Assembly: GCA_026874595.1 (NCBI GenBank)
Contig: CM049306.1
Coordinates: 45,944,019 to 46,008,018, forward strand
Length of the DNA stretch: 64,000 bases
Direction: 5' to 3'
Source: Sipunculus nudus
Taxonomy: Eukaryota > Annelida > Sipuncula > Golfingiida > Sipunculidae
The position numbers were made by a program, and so were the translations under genes. Shown piece by piece: positions 23,189-34,815 of the stretch; position 1 is the first letter of the stretch; each line of letters opens with the position of its first letter. The notes beneath the pieces are model-generated. The model saw nothing but the letters and a program-made list of their open reading frames with translations, had not been told where the DNA came from and did not search any database.

Positions 23189-24097
23189 GTGCTTGGTAGA
23201 TTGGGAGATCGAGAAAATTGGATGTCATTACCACAGTACGAGGAAAACATTCATTTGAATAGAGAAATATGTTTTGATGAAATCGAAAGAATCGTAAAAC
23301 GTCTTAAAATAAATAATGCGGCTGGTTCCGACCAGATTCCTAATGAAGTCCTAAAAATCTATAATCATATTAAACTATTCATGTTCAAGTTATTAATTTT
23401 CTGTTTCTTAAATGGTATTATTCCGGCATGTTGGTCTCAGGCCATTATCTCCCAAGTTTTTAAACCTGGCAAAGATGCCCTTGAACCTTTGAATTACAGG
23501 GGCATTAGTTTATTATCGTGCGTTTGAACAGTTTATAGTGCCCTGATTGTTTATAACAGAATAACCTCTTATACCTCTTATTGTAACGAACTTAACCTAA
23601 TAGCCGAAGAACAAAACAGATTTCGGAAAGGGCGATCTTGTACTAACCATATTTTTGTAGTTACTTCACTATTAAGGAATCGATTATCTCAATGTACAGA
23701 AACACGTGTCGCCCTAGTGGACATGGAAAAGGCTTTTGATTGGGTAAATGGGCAATTACTCTTTTATCGGCTATACTTGAACTAAATATTGATGGTAAAA
23801 TCTATAACGCCATAAAAAAGTTTACATAGCGGTAATTCATGCAACTTATGTTAAGTAATAACTTATACACAAATTGATTTGAAGTACCATGCGGGGTACG
23901 ACAAGGCGATAATTTGTTACCAACGCTTTTTAATATATTTATTAATGGTTTAGTAGAAACCTTAAAGAGCCTTGATATTGGTGTAATATTTTGAAGCGAT
24001 ATTGTATCTATGTTACTATATGCTGATGATATTATATTAATGGCGAACACAAAGGCGGAACTGCAAAGTTTACTTATTGTTCTTGAGTCGTGGTGTA
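23189..24097 (+). pseudogene. LINE reverse transcriptase remnant (copy B)
   Basis: Counterpart of 11882-12790 with identical motif order and identical lesions, including the YADD box near 24012-24042. Confidence 0.85.
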
Positions 24098-24506
24098 CGT
24101 AACTCCTGGCAGCCTAAAGTGAACATTGTAAAGACGAACATTATGCATTTTGGCTAACAGGAAGACTCCTATACTAACTTCAAATATCCTCTATGGTATC
24201 GAACTAGAAAAAGTTAGCGTTTATATGTATCTTGGTTTCTGCTTACACGAACACCTAAACTCGGATAAAGTCCTGATTTTCTAGCGGACGCTGGATCAAG
24301 AGCTCTTGGTTCAGTAATAAGTAAGTTTAAGAAATAAAAAAATACCACATATGATTCATATACAAAATTATATCCTTCGGGTGTAGCAACAATCCTTGAT
24401 TATGCGTCTGAGATATTGGGATATACAAAATCCCCGTCATGTGATAAGATAAAAAACAGAGCACCGCGTTACTTTTTAGGTGTTCATAAGTTTGTCCAAT
24501 TGCTGC

Positions 24507-25167
24507 TCTAAATGGTGACATTTGATGGTTATAACATATCGACATCGTCGTTTCATCAACATATGACGTTTTTTTTAATCACTTGTTGGATATGGATAAC
24601 AGCTAGTAGACGGACCAAGAAAGTATTCATACGGGATTATAACCAAGTCGCAGATAGCTGGTGCTCAGATGTGAAGAACATTCTAACTACTCGAACCCAT
24701 TGATCTATTACACATATATAATGAAATGGCGCCATGCTGCTTACGTAATCTGGGATATAAATTGCGTTCCGATTATCAAAATAAATGGATCGAACAATGC
24801 CGATCGATCATTGCTGAAAATAGAAACTGGCAGATTTCAAAACATTAAAGATGATGTAACAAAAAATATAGGAAACTAAAAATTGATGAAAGAATTTGTC
24901 CTATATGTATAATAATGGTGAAATCTAAGATGAAAACACTTTATTTTTAAGTTTTGTTTACAATGCACTCCGAACAGTTCTATTTAATAAAGCATCTTAC
25001 AATTACGCACAATTTCCTTTTCTTGATAAAACAGATCAATTGGTTTATTTAATGAATGGTGGTTGTAAGATTTAGGCTGAATACTTGGTCCGCTCTTGGA
25101 ACAAATGGAAAGATTACTTTTCTCTTAATCTTCTAGACAATGCGCAGCCCGTATGTTCTAATGATGT
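24507..25167 (+). pseudogene. LINE C-terminal region remnant (copy B)
   Basis: Counterpart of 13200-13860. Confidence 0.5.
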
Positions 25168-25958
25168 TTATTATTGTTAGATTCTACCACTATGTGTTTA
25201 TTGTCGTTATACTTGAGATGACATATAAGCCAAAAGAGGGCTGGGTACCTGATTGATGTGTCTATGATAAAGCTTATATCATATATGTTACATATGTCAC
25301 TATAATAATAATGAACTGAAACCTAAAGGTGTATTATATGACGATGGATGGAAATTAAATGTACCTTAATTGTTTAGGCCTTGTGTAATTTTCCCGTTGC
25401 ATATTACTGAGCCCAATTTAATTTTATATGACTTTAAAACATTTTCAATAATAATGACTTGAATATTTATTCAACCAATTCTAATGTAGGGCCTACTATA
25501 GTAACTATATATACGGTAACTATAAATAACAATATACACAGAGAAGGGGGTGGGGGTACAAAAAATATTTCATGGTGCGGTGTCAAAGGTGCGCTTTTGT
25601 TCGGTAGAATCGGTAGATTTTGCATATTTATGGAAAATTTGCATAATATATACATATAATTATATGGTGATCACGTCGAGCCAAATTTTTGACTGATATT
25701 GCAGAGTATTTCTGATTAGGCCTTATTGTAAGATATCTAGAAGCAGGTCAATCTTTTACCCTAAAAACTTGATTTATCTGCTAGAAATATGAAGGCTGTC
25801 AAAACATTACAATTGGCTAATTTGCATAATAACACTCTTCCATCCGAACCAATTATAATTAATTAAGGGCCCGCGAAATACCAAAATATTCGGCAACGGA
25901 TAGGACTAGTATGGATTGCCTGCAGCATGATTTTACTCGTATCAATATAAACAACATC

Positions 25959-26040
25959 ATGGCTTCAGACGCAGACGACACATTCGGGCAGAGGGTCCGA
26001 CAGAGATTAACTGCAAACGTCCAAGAGAACCTTTATGAAG
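25959..26040 (+). CDS. TMEM128-like, first coding exon (proximal copy B)
   Basis: It is identical in coding sequence to 14652-14733 and ends at the same AAG|GTAATA donor. It lies 25.0 kb upstream of exon 2, closer than the other copy, so it is the likelier first exon of the expressed gene. The 82-base length leaves one base over, which the first two bases of exon 2 complete as GGT (Gly). The protein start would be MASDADDTFGQRVRQRL, a cytosolic N-terminus by analogy with TMEM128. Confidence 0.65.
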
Positions 26041-26477
26041 GTAATATATTTAGTGTTTCCCGTCCATTTATATTTGTTTGAAGTTTCTAAACTGTATTTA
26101 AAGCAGACGATTAGCTGATCTCCGCGAATGGACGTGTAAACAACACGCGCAAGGTGCCTGTCTCAACGTTTTCCTGTGTCCGCAGACACGTTGATCAGCG
26201 ATGGTTGATTAACGGTTGTCATGGTGATGGGTGAGGTAACATCACTACCATTCCCATGGTATCATACACCACAAATAAATATAGAAACTGGGTACATGTC
26301 GGCAGAACTATAGAAACCGGGCTTCAGCCTGCCGCCGGTACAACGTCAACGGGTGTCGCATAATAAATTGTTTCCTGGAAAAGGCCGATACATAGATATC
26401 ATTTTCCTCAGAATTCCCGTAGGCCTATTTAATTTTGCTCATAGCTGGAGTTTATTATATTAGAGGAGGAGGGGTCC

Positions 26478-26528
26478 GGGGAACCTGGGTTCCCCGTCTG
26501 AACGAGGGTGTGGGGGCAGAGCCCCCAC
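26478..26528. other. Twin perfect hairpins (copy B)
   Basis: Counterpart of 15171-15221 with both stems intact; one substitution (A to G) lies just after at 26532. Confidence 0.6.
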
Positions 26529-26640
26529 CTAGAGCTTAATTTTCCTGTTAAAATAGAAAATGGTTTCCCATTTTCGCGACAGATGCCTCTTCAATCGCAG
26601 ATATAAATGAACAAAACTTGCTTCTGCTGGTATCTCGTCT

Positions 26641-26712
26641 TCATGGCTCACTTAGTAGCGTGTAGGGCTCCTAGTCTAGAGATCGTAGGTTTGATTCCCG
26701 GTTCAGGGGACT
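26641..26712 (+). mobile_element. tRNA-derived SINE-like head
   Basis: TGGCTCACTTAGTAGCG (26644-26660) fits an RNA polymerase III A box and GGTTTGATTCC (26688-26698) fits a B box, about 45 bases apart as in tRNAs. The T-stem pairs poorly and the acceptor stem does not pair, so it is not a working tRNA gene. It starts shortly after the right edge of the 9-kb duplication. Confidence 0.5.
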
Positions 26713-29655
26713 TCTGATGCTTAGTACTTGTTTATGTTAGAAGAATTAAGTGTAGAGACATCTACAGGGAAAAGTAGGAGTTAATATAGGGAATGGGAGG
26801 AGACAATTTTATTTATATGTTCCTCAAAAGAAGCGAAGCCCGCATTCTATAGTGGCTCCTACATGTCAAGAATTCGGACTATATGGTAAACGGTGTCACA
26901 TGAAATTGTTTAATTGTTGTTACTTTACCGTTTACAATTTACATCATGTACCAAAATATTATATTGAATTCCGCATAATATTTATATGGAGTGAGTATAG
27001 AATCCTGCCTACATGGATGAGGCTGTGGGTTTATACGGATGAACGTTATGATGTTTAAGATTCATGTAATGGAGAAGTTAGAGGCATGTCTATGTCATAT
27101 CAGGCATGTCATGGGTTAAAGTAGCCCCTAAGAATGAACTCCTCAATTGCTTTTTTTCAGTGACTGACGCATTGTTCAGTTGTGGAGTCCATAGATTGTA
27201 CCTGCAGTTAACTGTGATTATAACACTCCAATACACAACTGTGAGATTTAACATATATCCATTGATTAATGTTCAGTACATCTATGTGTATTGTATATTT
27301 GACCACTAGAAAACATTACTGTTCTCTTCTCAGCCCTATTTTGCACCAAGGAAGTTAAAATATGAACATAATTGACCACAGGCCTAAAGCCTTATACAGG
27401 ACTGCAACCAAATGCAAGATGTCTACCAGGGCTGTTAATGCTTCAATTCTCTCTGGATAAATACTATCAGTTGTTGATGTTAGAGGTGCTTCATGCTTTC
27501 CAGAATGGTTATTTTTTATTACAGTCCTTTCGACATACAACATAATGTGAAATTGGTATGTTAAAACTATAGGAAATATTTTTATTTAATTTTCTTTCTA
27601 AGAGTAACAGATCATATCGTGCTATAACCCCAGTTAGCCCTTTGGTGGGCAGGCGACGCAACAGAAACCTGAAACCTGTTGTGTCGACCTCGGCGGCTAG
27701 GGTTAAAGGGACATAAGCAGGAACAACACTATGCCTATTCTTTCACACTATCAGTTCAGATTTGCTTTATAAAAGGTTTCCCAGCAAAACCATCCCAGCA
27801 CACAGTCTAAGTTCCAACATACGGCTGTTTAACACCTTGTTATGGCTCTGCATGTTGGTTAACACAGTCCAAGCGGTGTGTCTGTTTACAATAACAACCC
27901 TGCATGACTGGAGATCTGATAGTGAGCCGCAACACACAATGTTTCAGCCAGCGGGAACTTGTATTACATTTTTTGGCCAAGTCAGTCAGGGCATCCTGAT
28001 TGATTGGTGTTGTGGCTCCTTGTTTAGCGCCAGATCGGCCCTCTGACATTATGGACAGCTTACTGGCTTGCCTGGACATCTAACTCTGAGGATCGCATTA
28101 TAAGGCCCATGAGGATGCAAATATTTTCGTCATTTTTGACAACACCTCATTGCTTACAAGTATTGTGTCACTTCAAATAAACCCACTAGACCTTTTAATA
28201 AGTTTCTTATCTCTCCAACCATGTGTGTGAAATGTTCCGTTATAACCCAATAAATTCCTATATTGTTCTGCATGTACGGGAGATTTATGCCTGAGGTCTG
28301 CCTGCTGACTCTATGCGGAGATACGGTTATAAAGCGTGTCGTGGACTTGCAGCACGGTTCTAAATTTGGCTGGTGTCACGACTCAATAGGGGGCCCTGAC
28401 TGAGTCGTGTCACGGCTACTCCTTGTTGACAGCTGTGATCGCGCCCAGTCCACTGTTTTCAACATTTGTTTATAGAAGTAAGCAAACAGTTTTAACTCAA
28501 AATTCTGGCAGGTACAGATTTCTTTTGAAGGGAAGAAGGTATTTTTTGTGTTAGTCTAACATGCTTTATTGGTGATTGGGCCCCTTTAATGTAGATTACT
28601 ACTAATATGAGAAGGTCCAGTCCGTTTAGACCCATCTTGGAAATGTAGGCCAGATTCTTTACTCGGGCCATTTATATTATTAATTTTGCTCACATATTTA
28701 GACTGTACTAATAGTTATACTTTAGTACATTAATCTAAAATTTACAAAAATAGTTACCAAATACTTGAAGTTGAAATAGTTTGCTGTTACTCAGTAGATG
28801 GCGCTTCATCTTATATATTGTGATAAATATGGAAGTGTAATGGTAAATCCTGTTTGGATAAATTTTAGAGTTAAATATAAATTCTGTTTAAAATTAAGTT
28901 TTAAGATTGACAGGCTCAGCAAGACATCAAGATTCAACTTACAAGGTTAGATGTAGACTGGCCCAGTCCATGAAATAGTTACGACTTAATTGTTGCTTCT
29001 GACAGAGAAATCAAATGTTTCCACATTGTATTGCACTTAGTATCATTACTGCCATCTTGCGGCAACAAATATTACTAATTTACCACTATCTGACCCTCTT
29101 ATTTTATGGACTGGTAATCTTGGCTGGTTCCCGGACGGTCAGCGCCACATATCACCGCCTCGCTGAACTAAGATCTATTCCAGTGACGTCAGCATTGGTC
29201 TTTCCCAGAATCTTTTTCAAAACCAACATGGGTCATTCAGTCATCACCTATTCCGGGCTTCCAATTGGCTACTAATTTCCCAATTAGTTTGTTTTAATAT
29301 TGTTAGGCCGTCGCTTATGTTGAGTTCGGCGAGACTTTAAAACACTATAACCCTTAGCCTCAGTGTTTACGTTTATCTGAACACCACTCTTGAAAGTAGG
29401 CCTAACAAACTCTTGCTCAGCCAATCAGCGCAAGATATTCAGGTGCACACGTGACGAGGGCAGTCAAAATGTACTGGCTGACTGAAACAGTCACGATTCG
29501 CGAGTTGCAATTTGACAGTTAATACACGGGTTCAGACAAATGCTGCCAGCTGCTCTTGTCATCTCGGCAGAGGGAATTTTACAAACTTGTTGCAATAATG
29601 TGTACAATATGCACTTACATTTGGCCCATGGACTGTAATATTCATTCAGCAGGGA
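26713..29655. other. Intron sequence with small foldbacks
   Basis: No gene. CGACGCAACAG near 27652 can pair with CTGTTGTGTCG near 27678, forming a small foldback with further matching flanks. GTGTCACGACTCA and TGAGTCGTGTCAC (about 28372-28416) form a nearly perfect hairpin. TTGTTAGGCC near 29302 recurs inverted near 29397. A CRE-like TGACGTCA lies near 29184. None is assigned. Confidence 0.4.
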
Positions 29656-30035
29656 TACTGTGGTTCCCTTTTTATTTGCGAGGGTTTTAATTTCGCGATA
29701 TTCGCGAATATTAAATAATTGCGAATATAAAATCCTCTGGTATAAAATGTCTCATCAACAAAGATGAACAAGAGGGGATTAGTTATCCCACCATCGGAAA
29801 CAACATAATCAGAAAACTAATCGGTATTGAAACACAGTAATAGCATGAAATATATCAACTGTTACACAGGTCATAAGTGAATGACTGAAACAGAAATGAG
29901 TGAGATACTGTAGGATTTGTTCTAAATATAAAATCGATACAAATACAATGTATATACTGCTGTACTTGATGGTATAAGCTCAAAATGAAGAAATCGCAAA
30001 TTTTCAGCCTCGCGAATATAAAGCCAACCACAGTA
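29656..30035. mobile_element. MITE, TACTGTGGTT family, copy 1
   Basis: It starts TACTGTGGTTCCC and ends with the inverse of TACTGTGGTTGGC, with TTCGCGA/TCGCGAA-rich subterminal stretches on both sides (GCGAGGGTTTTAATTTCGCG on the left, CCTCGCGAATATAAAG on the right). At 380 bp with no coding potential it is a miniature inverted-repeat element, flanked by TA. It shares its ends with 40493-40934. Confidence 0.75.
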
Positions 30036-31249
30036 TATCATAGGACACGAAGGTCCATGTGTGGACTACCTTAATACATGATTTCAGTGCCAATGTTACC
30101 AAGCGGGTCGAGCTGTGGGACCTCTGTTGGCGTTCTCATAGCAATGATGCCACTCACATGAGCTGTGACGTCCTGATATGCAAATACGGGGGAATCGTCA
30201 GGTCCTCAAAGAGCCTTGTGACGCCTTAATATGCAAATATCAGGGATTCGCCATACAGACTTTACAGGGCTTTAGTGATAAGAGCTGGCACTGGGTTAAG
30301 TCTATCTGTACATGGAACCACGTTTTATTTTAAGCATTTTATTAGTAAATGCAAATACTAAAGCCCAGGCAGGGCTAGGTTAGATATTGTATTAGTATTG
30401 TCAGATGTGGTATATGGTTATGAATGTCCAACAGAAATCTGAAATTGAAATATTGCCTGTTCACCTACTCCTGTCCACCTGTGATTAATTTTTCAATAAG
30501 GCAGTGGCTAAACTTGTCGTGGTCACAAGTTGACATTTTTTACACAAGTTACATTCATACAATTTCGAGGATGAGGAAGGAAATGATTTATCTGCAGGTA
30601 CCCGCATAAACTAGGAAAGGAATGACCGAAAACAGGTTATATTTGATGCACATAATACACACAAAAGGTCAAATTAGGTTTGGTTTAATATCATGAAACC
30701 CGCTAATTGAGTGTGCACTTCAAACTCCCTTGAATCCTCCATCATTGTACATGCGAATGGAGGACCTGTGCCTCTGTTGCCTCCAGGTATGGGGTTAGCA
30801 GGTGTTTTCTTGCCTTACTTGACAAGAAAATGGGCAGGACATGTCGGATCTTTTAGGTACTTTGTTATATGAAGATTGTATTTAGCCACCATAATGTCAT
30901 ATACCATTGGTTTTTGATTTTTCCATCAAAGTAAGTATTCAGTCAAAATGTTTCAGAATTTTTGTTCTTCCTTTCTTTATGGGCGACCCTGGTTGAGGGT
31001 CGCACTGCAGATGATTTTCCTTATGTAGCATGCATGACTGTGTCAGAGCCTGTCTCAGTCATGGTACAGGACAATCGCCAAACAAACTTGCACCAATGGC
31101 AGAAAGAAGAAAATGTAATTTTTGGTATCATGCCTGTTTATGATATAAATATTGTTCATAATATTATGTCTATCATGGTGTCAGTAGTAAGTAACTTTTG
31201 TTTGTCAGATTCAGAGATTTTGTCATAATGTACGTGTATGATGCAGCAA
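30036..31249. other. Intron sequence, includes a duplicated octamer block
   Basis: No gene. Two related 50-base blocks at 30164-30252 are listed separately. GCGACCC near 30983 pairs with GGGTCGC seven bases later. The lowest part of the LINE relic at 31250 may extend into 30700-31249 in degraded form. Confidence 0.35.
30164..30252 (+). promoter_or_regulatory. Tandem block with two POU octamers
   Basis: TGTGACGTCCTGATATGCAA at 30164 is matched at 30217 by TGTGACGCCTTAATATGCAA, a spacing of 53. Each block contains a perfect octamer ATGCAAAT (30178-30185 and 30231-30238) and a CRE-like half-site. Such pairing is typical of small enhancer modules, but chance in a repeat is possible. Confidence 0.35.
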
Positions 31250-33180
31250 TGATGTGCTTGCAGTTGACAAGTGGTTAGATGCTGTATGTAGCCTCTCAGT
31301 TTTCTTGGTTGATACCCCAGGCCTTCAAGTCATAATTACAGACATTATAAATATACTGCAGAGTTATCTTCCTGGTTCCTCAGTAGAGTTCTCTGTACAG
31401 CATGGCCTTGGGAACCATCATCCATGCAATGAAAATGACCTAGCCATTTAAGTGTTAATGGCCAAGTGATTTGTAGGATTTTTCACAGCCTATGGACATG
31501 GAGAGTATTGAGTCTGTGCTATTTGTGGGCATGCAGTGTCCATTCCTCACTGCCGTATAAGAGTGTGTTGAGCACATAAGCCTGGTACACTTGGACTTTG
31601 GTGTTGTTGGTCAGCATGGCATTCTCCAAAACCTTCCTGTTCATATGTGCCATCATCCCTGTACTGCAGACTTTCCAACCTGCTTGTCCAACCCATTGTA
31701 CAGTGACAGATTGCTGGAAAAGGTTAAGCCCAGGTAGGTGATTTCCAGGATGTGGTCACTGATGTTGTTGACATCTTCACCCATGAAATTAGTTTTGGTG
31801 AGACTGATTAGCTGTCTAATGTTACTGCAGGATTGATAAAAGCAGTCAGTGACTTTCTATAGGGCTTCCTCATGCAGTGTATGTTGCCAGCTCAGCATCA
31901 TCTGCAAACAAAGCCTCAGCACTTGCTGCATTTTTGTCTTTGCTTGCAGATGACAAAGGAAAAACAAGATTCAAGACTTCATTATGGGAAGACCCAAAGG
32001 CATATGATAGCAGCAAGAAGATGTTCAAAACAGTAATGGAGAGAGTACATTTAGACTGGTTCTATTCTACTTTTGACCGGAAAAGGTTCAGAGGCTGAAA
32101 CAGTCTTCCTGTGCAGTCCGCTGTCATTGAAAGATATTATTATCTTTAGGAGCTCCGGTCGGTTTCTGGTCCTGCTGAAGAGTGTGTAAAAGCCCTCTCT
32201 GTTGACAAGGACCTTGGACAGATCAGTAAAGGTGACATCAAAGATTGCCTCTCTCTCAACTGTATTCACCGAGTCTTGCAAGCCTTTATCACTATGGGCA
32301 GGATACAGTCTTTTCCCTTAAATTTATCACAGGTTAGGAAATTGCTGGCTTTAATGAGCTCTTCTGTCATGGGCAGTGCATCAGGTTCTTCTATGACTAG
32401 CAGGGCCTCGGTTTGCTTTTACAAGTGTGTCCTCTGTTAGCAAGATTTCCTGAGAGTAGAAGGAGCATTTGGAGATATCATTGTGGGAACGTCCTTTGTA
32501 CCTTGAGTTATGAAGTTATCCCAGCTAGCAGTGTGCTGCTGGCTGAAGAGTGGTCAGTGTCACAATCAGTGCTGTTGCAGCTTCAAGTGATGATGATGTC
32601 CAGCTTGTGCCAATGGCAGGATCTGTGTTTGTTCTCACGACACTCAGTGTTGAGGCTTGATTGAAAAGAACATGTTTGTGATACAGACATCATGGTAGGA
32701 GTAGAGCTTTAGCAGCCTTAGACCATTCTCATTCAGCTTGCCAGTGGCAGAATGCCCAAGACACACATACCAGGATTTATTTTTAGTTCCTACAAAGCGT
32801 TGAAATTGCCAGACAAGAAGAAGATCTGTGTGGCAGGCACCCCTTTGTTTGAGCTACATGCTATGACACATAAAATGGTGTTTACACATTACAGAGGAAC
32901 AGATAGTTGAAGCATAGACCAAAATATTCTTGAGGGAATATATGAGTAGGAGAGGGGCCCTGTTGAGTAGGAGAGAAGGAGTGATAGGATCCATTTGGTG
33001 CTTCCAGCTGGCACTAGTGTCAGCACATTTGTAAGCATGTGCATGTGAAATATAAACAGGTGTTTCCATGAAATGTAACAAATTTTTGTCTTGAAGTTTG
33101 AAGTAGTCCTGGCCATCCCAAACTGCCTTACTTGACTTTTGAGTAGAAACAACCTCTGGTGGAAGGTTGTGGGATTTAAC
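31250..33180 (-). pseudogene. Degenerate LINE (endonuclease plus reverse transcriptase), minus strand
   Basis: Read on the minus strand from high to low coordinates, the pieces follow the order of a common animal LINE. First comes an endonuclease part with ASTICSS near 32890 and GNFNAL near 32790 (equivalent of GDFNA). Next is NENGLRLL and HDVCITNMFF near 32700, then reverse transcriptase LVNREGFYTLFSR and EPFPVKS (32051-32230). Last are YGSEEWTLHA near 31545, LKWLGHFHCMDDG near 31410 and GLGYQPRKL near 31310. Stops and shifts are frequent, and about half of the polymerase, including the YADD box, seems lost or unreadable. The + strand frames over this region are shadows. Confidence 0.8.
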
Positions 33181-33224
33181 TGAACTGATCACATAAAAAT
33201 CTGATCAGTTTGATCAGTTCAGTT
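33178..33224. other. Perfect 14-bp inverted repeat
   Basis: AACTGAACTGATCA (33178-33191) faces TGATCAGTTCAGTT (33211-33224), with a 19-base loop that holds one more TGATCAGT. It lies at the outer edge of the minus-strand LINE relic. Confidence 0.7.
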
Positions 33225-34030
33225 TTGTTTGGTGTAAGTTGTAATGGAGGCCCTAGATTCACAATTTTTCAAAAGGGAGAAGTTGTTTATTGAAAATATC
33301 ATGTGCACATTTGGCTACAATAAATTTCTTGGAATCTATGAGTATTCTGACTCAAATACATTTAAATTTCCAAAAATGCTTCAGATGAGGTATGAATAAG
33401 TACTATAGATTGGCATTTCAGTGACTAGCCATATACAGTGAAACCTGAACCAAGCGACCACTGCCGCCAGCGACCGTCTGTGACTTACGACCGAAACATT
33501 AATGCACCGAGCTTAATCACTCTTTAATGCCCCTGTGTTGAGCGACCGTTTGTGGTACGCGACCACCGACCGCTCAGATGTGGCCAGTCGCTGGTCTTTA
33601 CCTCCGTTAAGCGACCGCCTGGTGTAGCGGTAGTGGCACCTGGCGTCCTTAGTTAAGACTAAAACGACCGTGCCATTGACCGTCTCTTGAATGTGCAGGT
33701 GGCAATGGTGACCTACTTTCCCCGCGGTAAATTGGACATTAATTCACAATACCCCTCCAGGTGTCAATGGCCCAGGGCTAGCGTGGTTTTAATCTTTCTC
33801 TAAAAATGAAAGTTCCGCGAATATTGCGAGGGAACATGTAAAACGACGCAATCCTTTAATTCTGATGCCTGTGTACCATTTTTTTTTTAGCACAGCCTAT
33901 CTTTGAACACATCGTATTTGTTTAACGATTGTCTAAAACATCTTTACGGTAAAGGATCACGTGCTCTAGGGGAAATCCCTCATTAATATTCATAGAATAG
34001 AACTACCGTTGTATTTCTGACACCGTGGTC

Positions 34031-34040
34031 GCCTCATACG
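34031..34040. other. Target-site duplication, left
   Basis: GCCTCATACG, repeated exactly at 38909-38918. Confidence 0.85.
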
Positions 34041-34106
34041 GGGTCCGCCTAAACACCCAAAACACAGGTGTTTTGGGTACGTGTGACGAAACACCACGAA
34101 ACACCC
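34041..34106 (+). repeat. Left terminal inverted repeat
   Basis: It contains a perfect palindrome: ACCCAAAACAC at 34053-34063 and its complement two bases later, then GACGAAACACCACGAAACAC. Confidence 0.88.
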
Positions 34107-34173
34107 TTTTAAATTCGAATTTGAAGCAAAACACTTGTATCATTTAATAAATCATCATTTGGGCAATTCCACT

Positions 34174-34577
34174 GTGACGGACGTTACATTCAGAGAGACT
34201 TTTACCCATTTAAGTCACTCTCACAGTTAAAGCTGTCATTCAAGGAGCCTAAACTTGTGTGTGTTAATAGCTCAGATCTGAGGCTGTATGATACAGGAAA
34301 GAAATGTGTCCAGATATATATGTGTCTTTCACCTACGACAAATGTCAAAATGTGACGGATGTTACATAAAAAAGACACTGAAAAAATTCATCTGAATTTA
34401 TTTCAAAATTCTCTGAATCTAAACAGTGGCACAAATTGATCTTTACCCCAGTATTAAAGGGGAACTATGTCACTTTATAAACAAATTAAAATATACCTTA
34501 AAATAATAGCCTGTTAGCAGGCAGCTTTAACACAGTTCAAAATTCTGTGTGACGGACGTTACGTGACGGACGTTACA
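34174..34577 (+). repeat. Subterminal motif cluster, left (four copies)
   Basis: GTGACGGACGTTACA or a one-base variant occurs at 34174, 34352, 34549 and 34563; the last two abut head to tail, the first of them being 14 bases. The motif is a loose inverted repeat (GTGAC/GTTAC). All copies face the same way. Confidence 0.85.
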
Positions 34578-34655
34578 TTTTGTCCAAAGGATGCAAGTGA
34601 AACTTCTATCAAAACTGTATTCTGAAAAAAAGGTTTAAGCACACTTTTTGATGAC

Positions 34656-34815
34656 TTTGCCTTGTCTAGTAATTAATGTTTTGGATGCCAAGTTGGCATC
34701 TTCATCACAAACCTTTCAAAATGATATATAAAATATATATTGCAAAGACTGCATTTAGAAGGTTTGTGATGAAGATGCCAACATGGCATCCGAAACATTA
34801 CTAGACATGGCAAAA
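34656..34815. other. Long near-perfect hairpin inside the transposon
   Basis: The arm 34656-34715 is matched in inverted orientation by 34759-34815, around a 43-base AT-rich loop. About 57-60 bases pair with only a few mismatches and one 3-base bulge. An RNA copy would form a stem long enough to be a Dicer substrate or a miRNA-like precursor; it could also be a captured foldback element. Confidence 0.8.

Larger units (their letters stand above)
18948..25207 (+). mobile_element. Degenerate LINE with nested insertions (copy B)
   Basis: Same arrangement as 7635-13900 with the same stops and frameshifts, which shows that all decay and nesting predate the duplication. The poly-C run before the hAT-like element is four bases shorter here, which lets a 153-codon frame (18961-19422) run through endonuclease shadow, poly-C and transposon; that frame is not a gene. 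Confidence 0.85.
17589..26570 (+). repeat. Segmental duplication, copy B (about 9.0 kb)
   Basis: This is the counterpart of 6276-15263. Its left flank (17582-17588, GCGTATC) continues the Tigger-like element smoothly, so at this point copy B shows the state before the LTR retrotransposon inserted in copy A. On the right the match stops at 26570, where unique intron sequence begins. Confidence 0.93.

Noticed and set aside
26640-26715. A functional tRNA gene
   Set aside because: A and B boxes are present but the acceptor and T stems do not pair; treated as a SINE-like relic.
31877-32098. 73-codon + frame and neighbouring + frames at 32413-32664
   Set aside because: They are antisense shadows of the minus-strand LINE relic, whose motifs are clear on the other strand.
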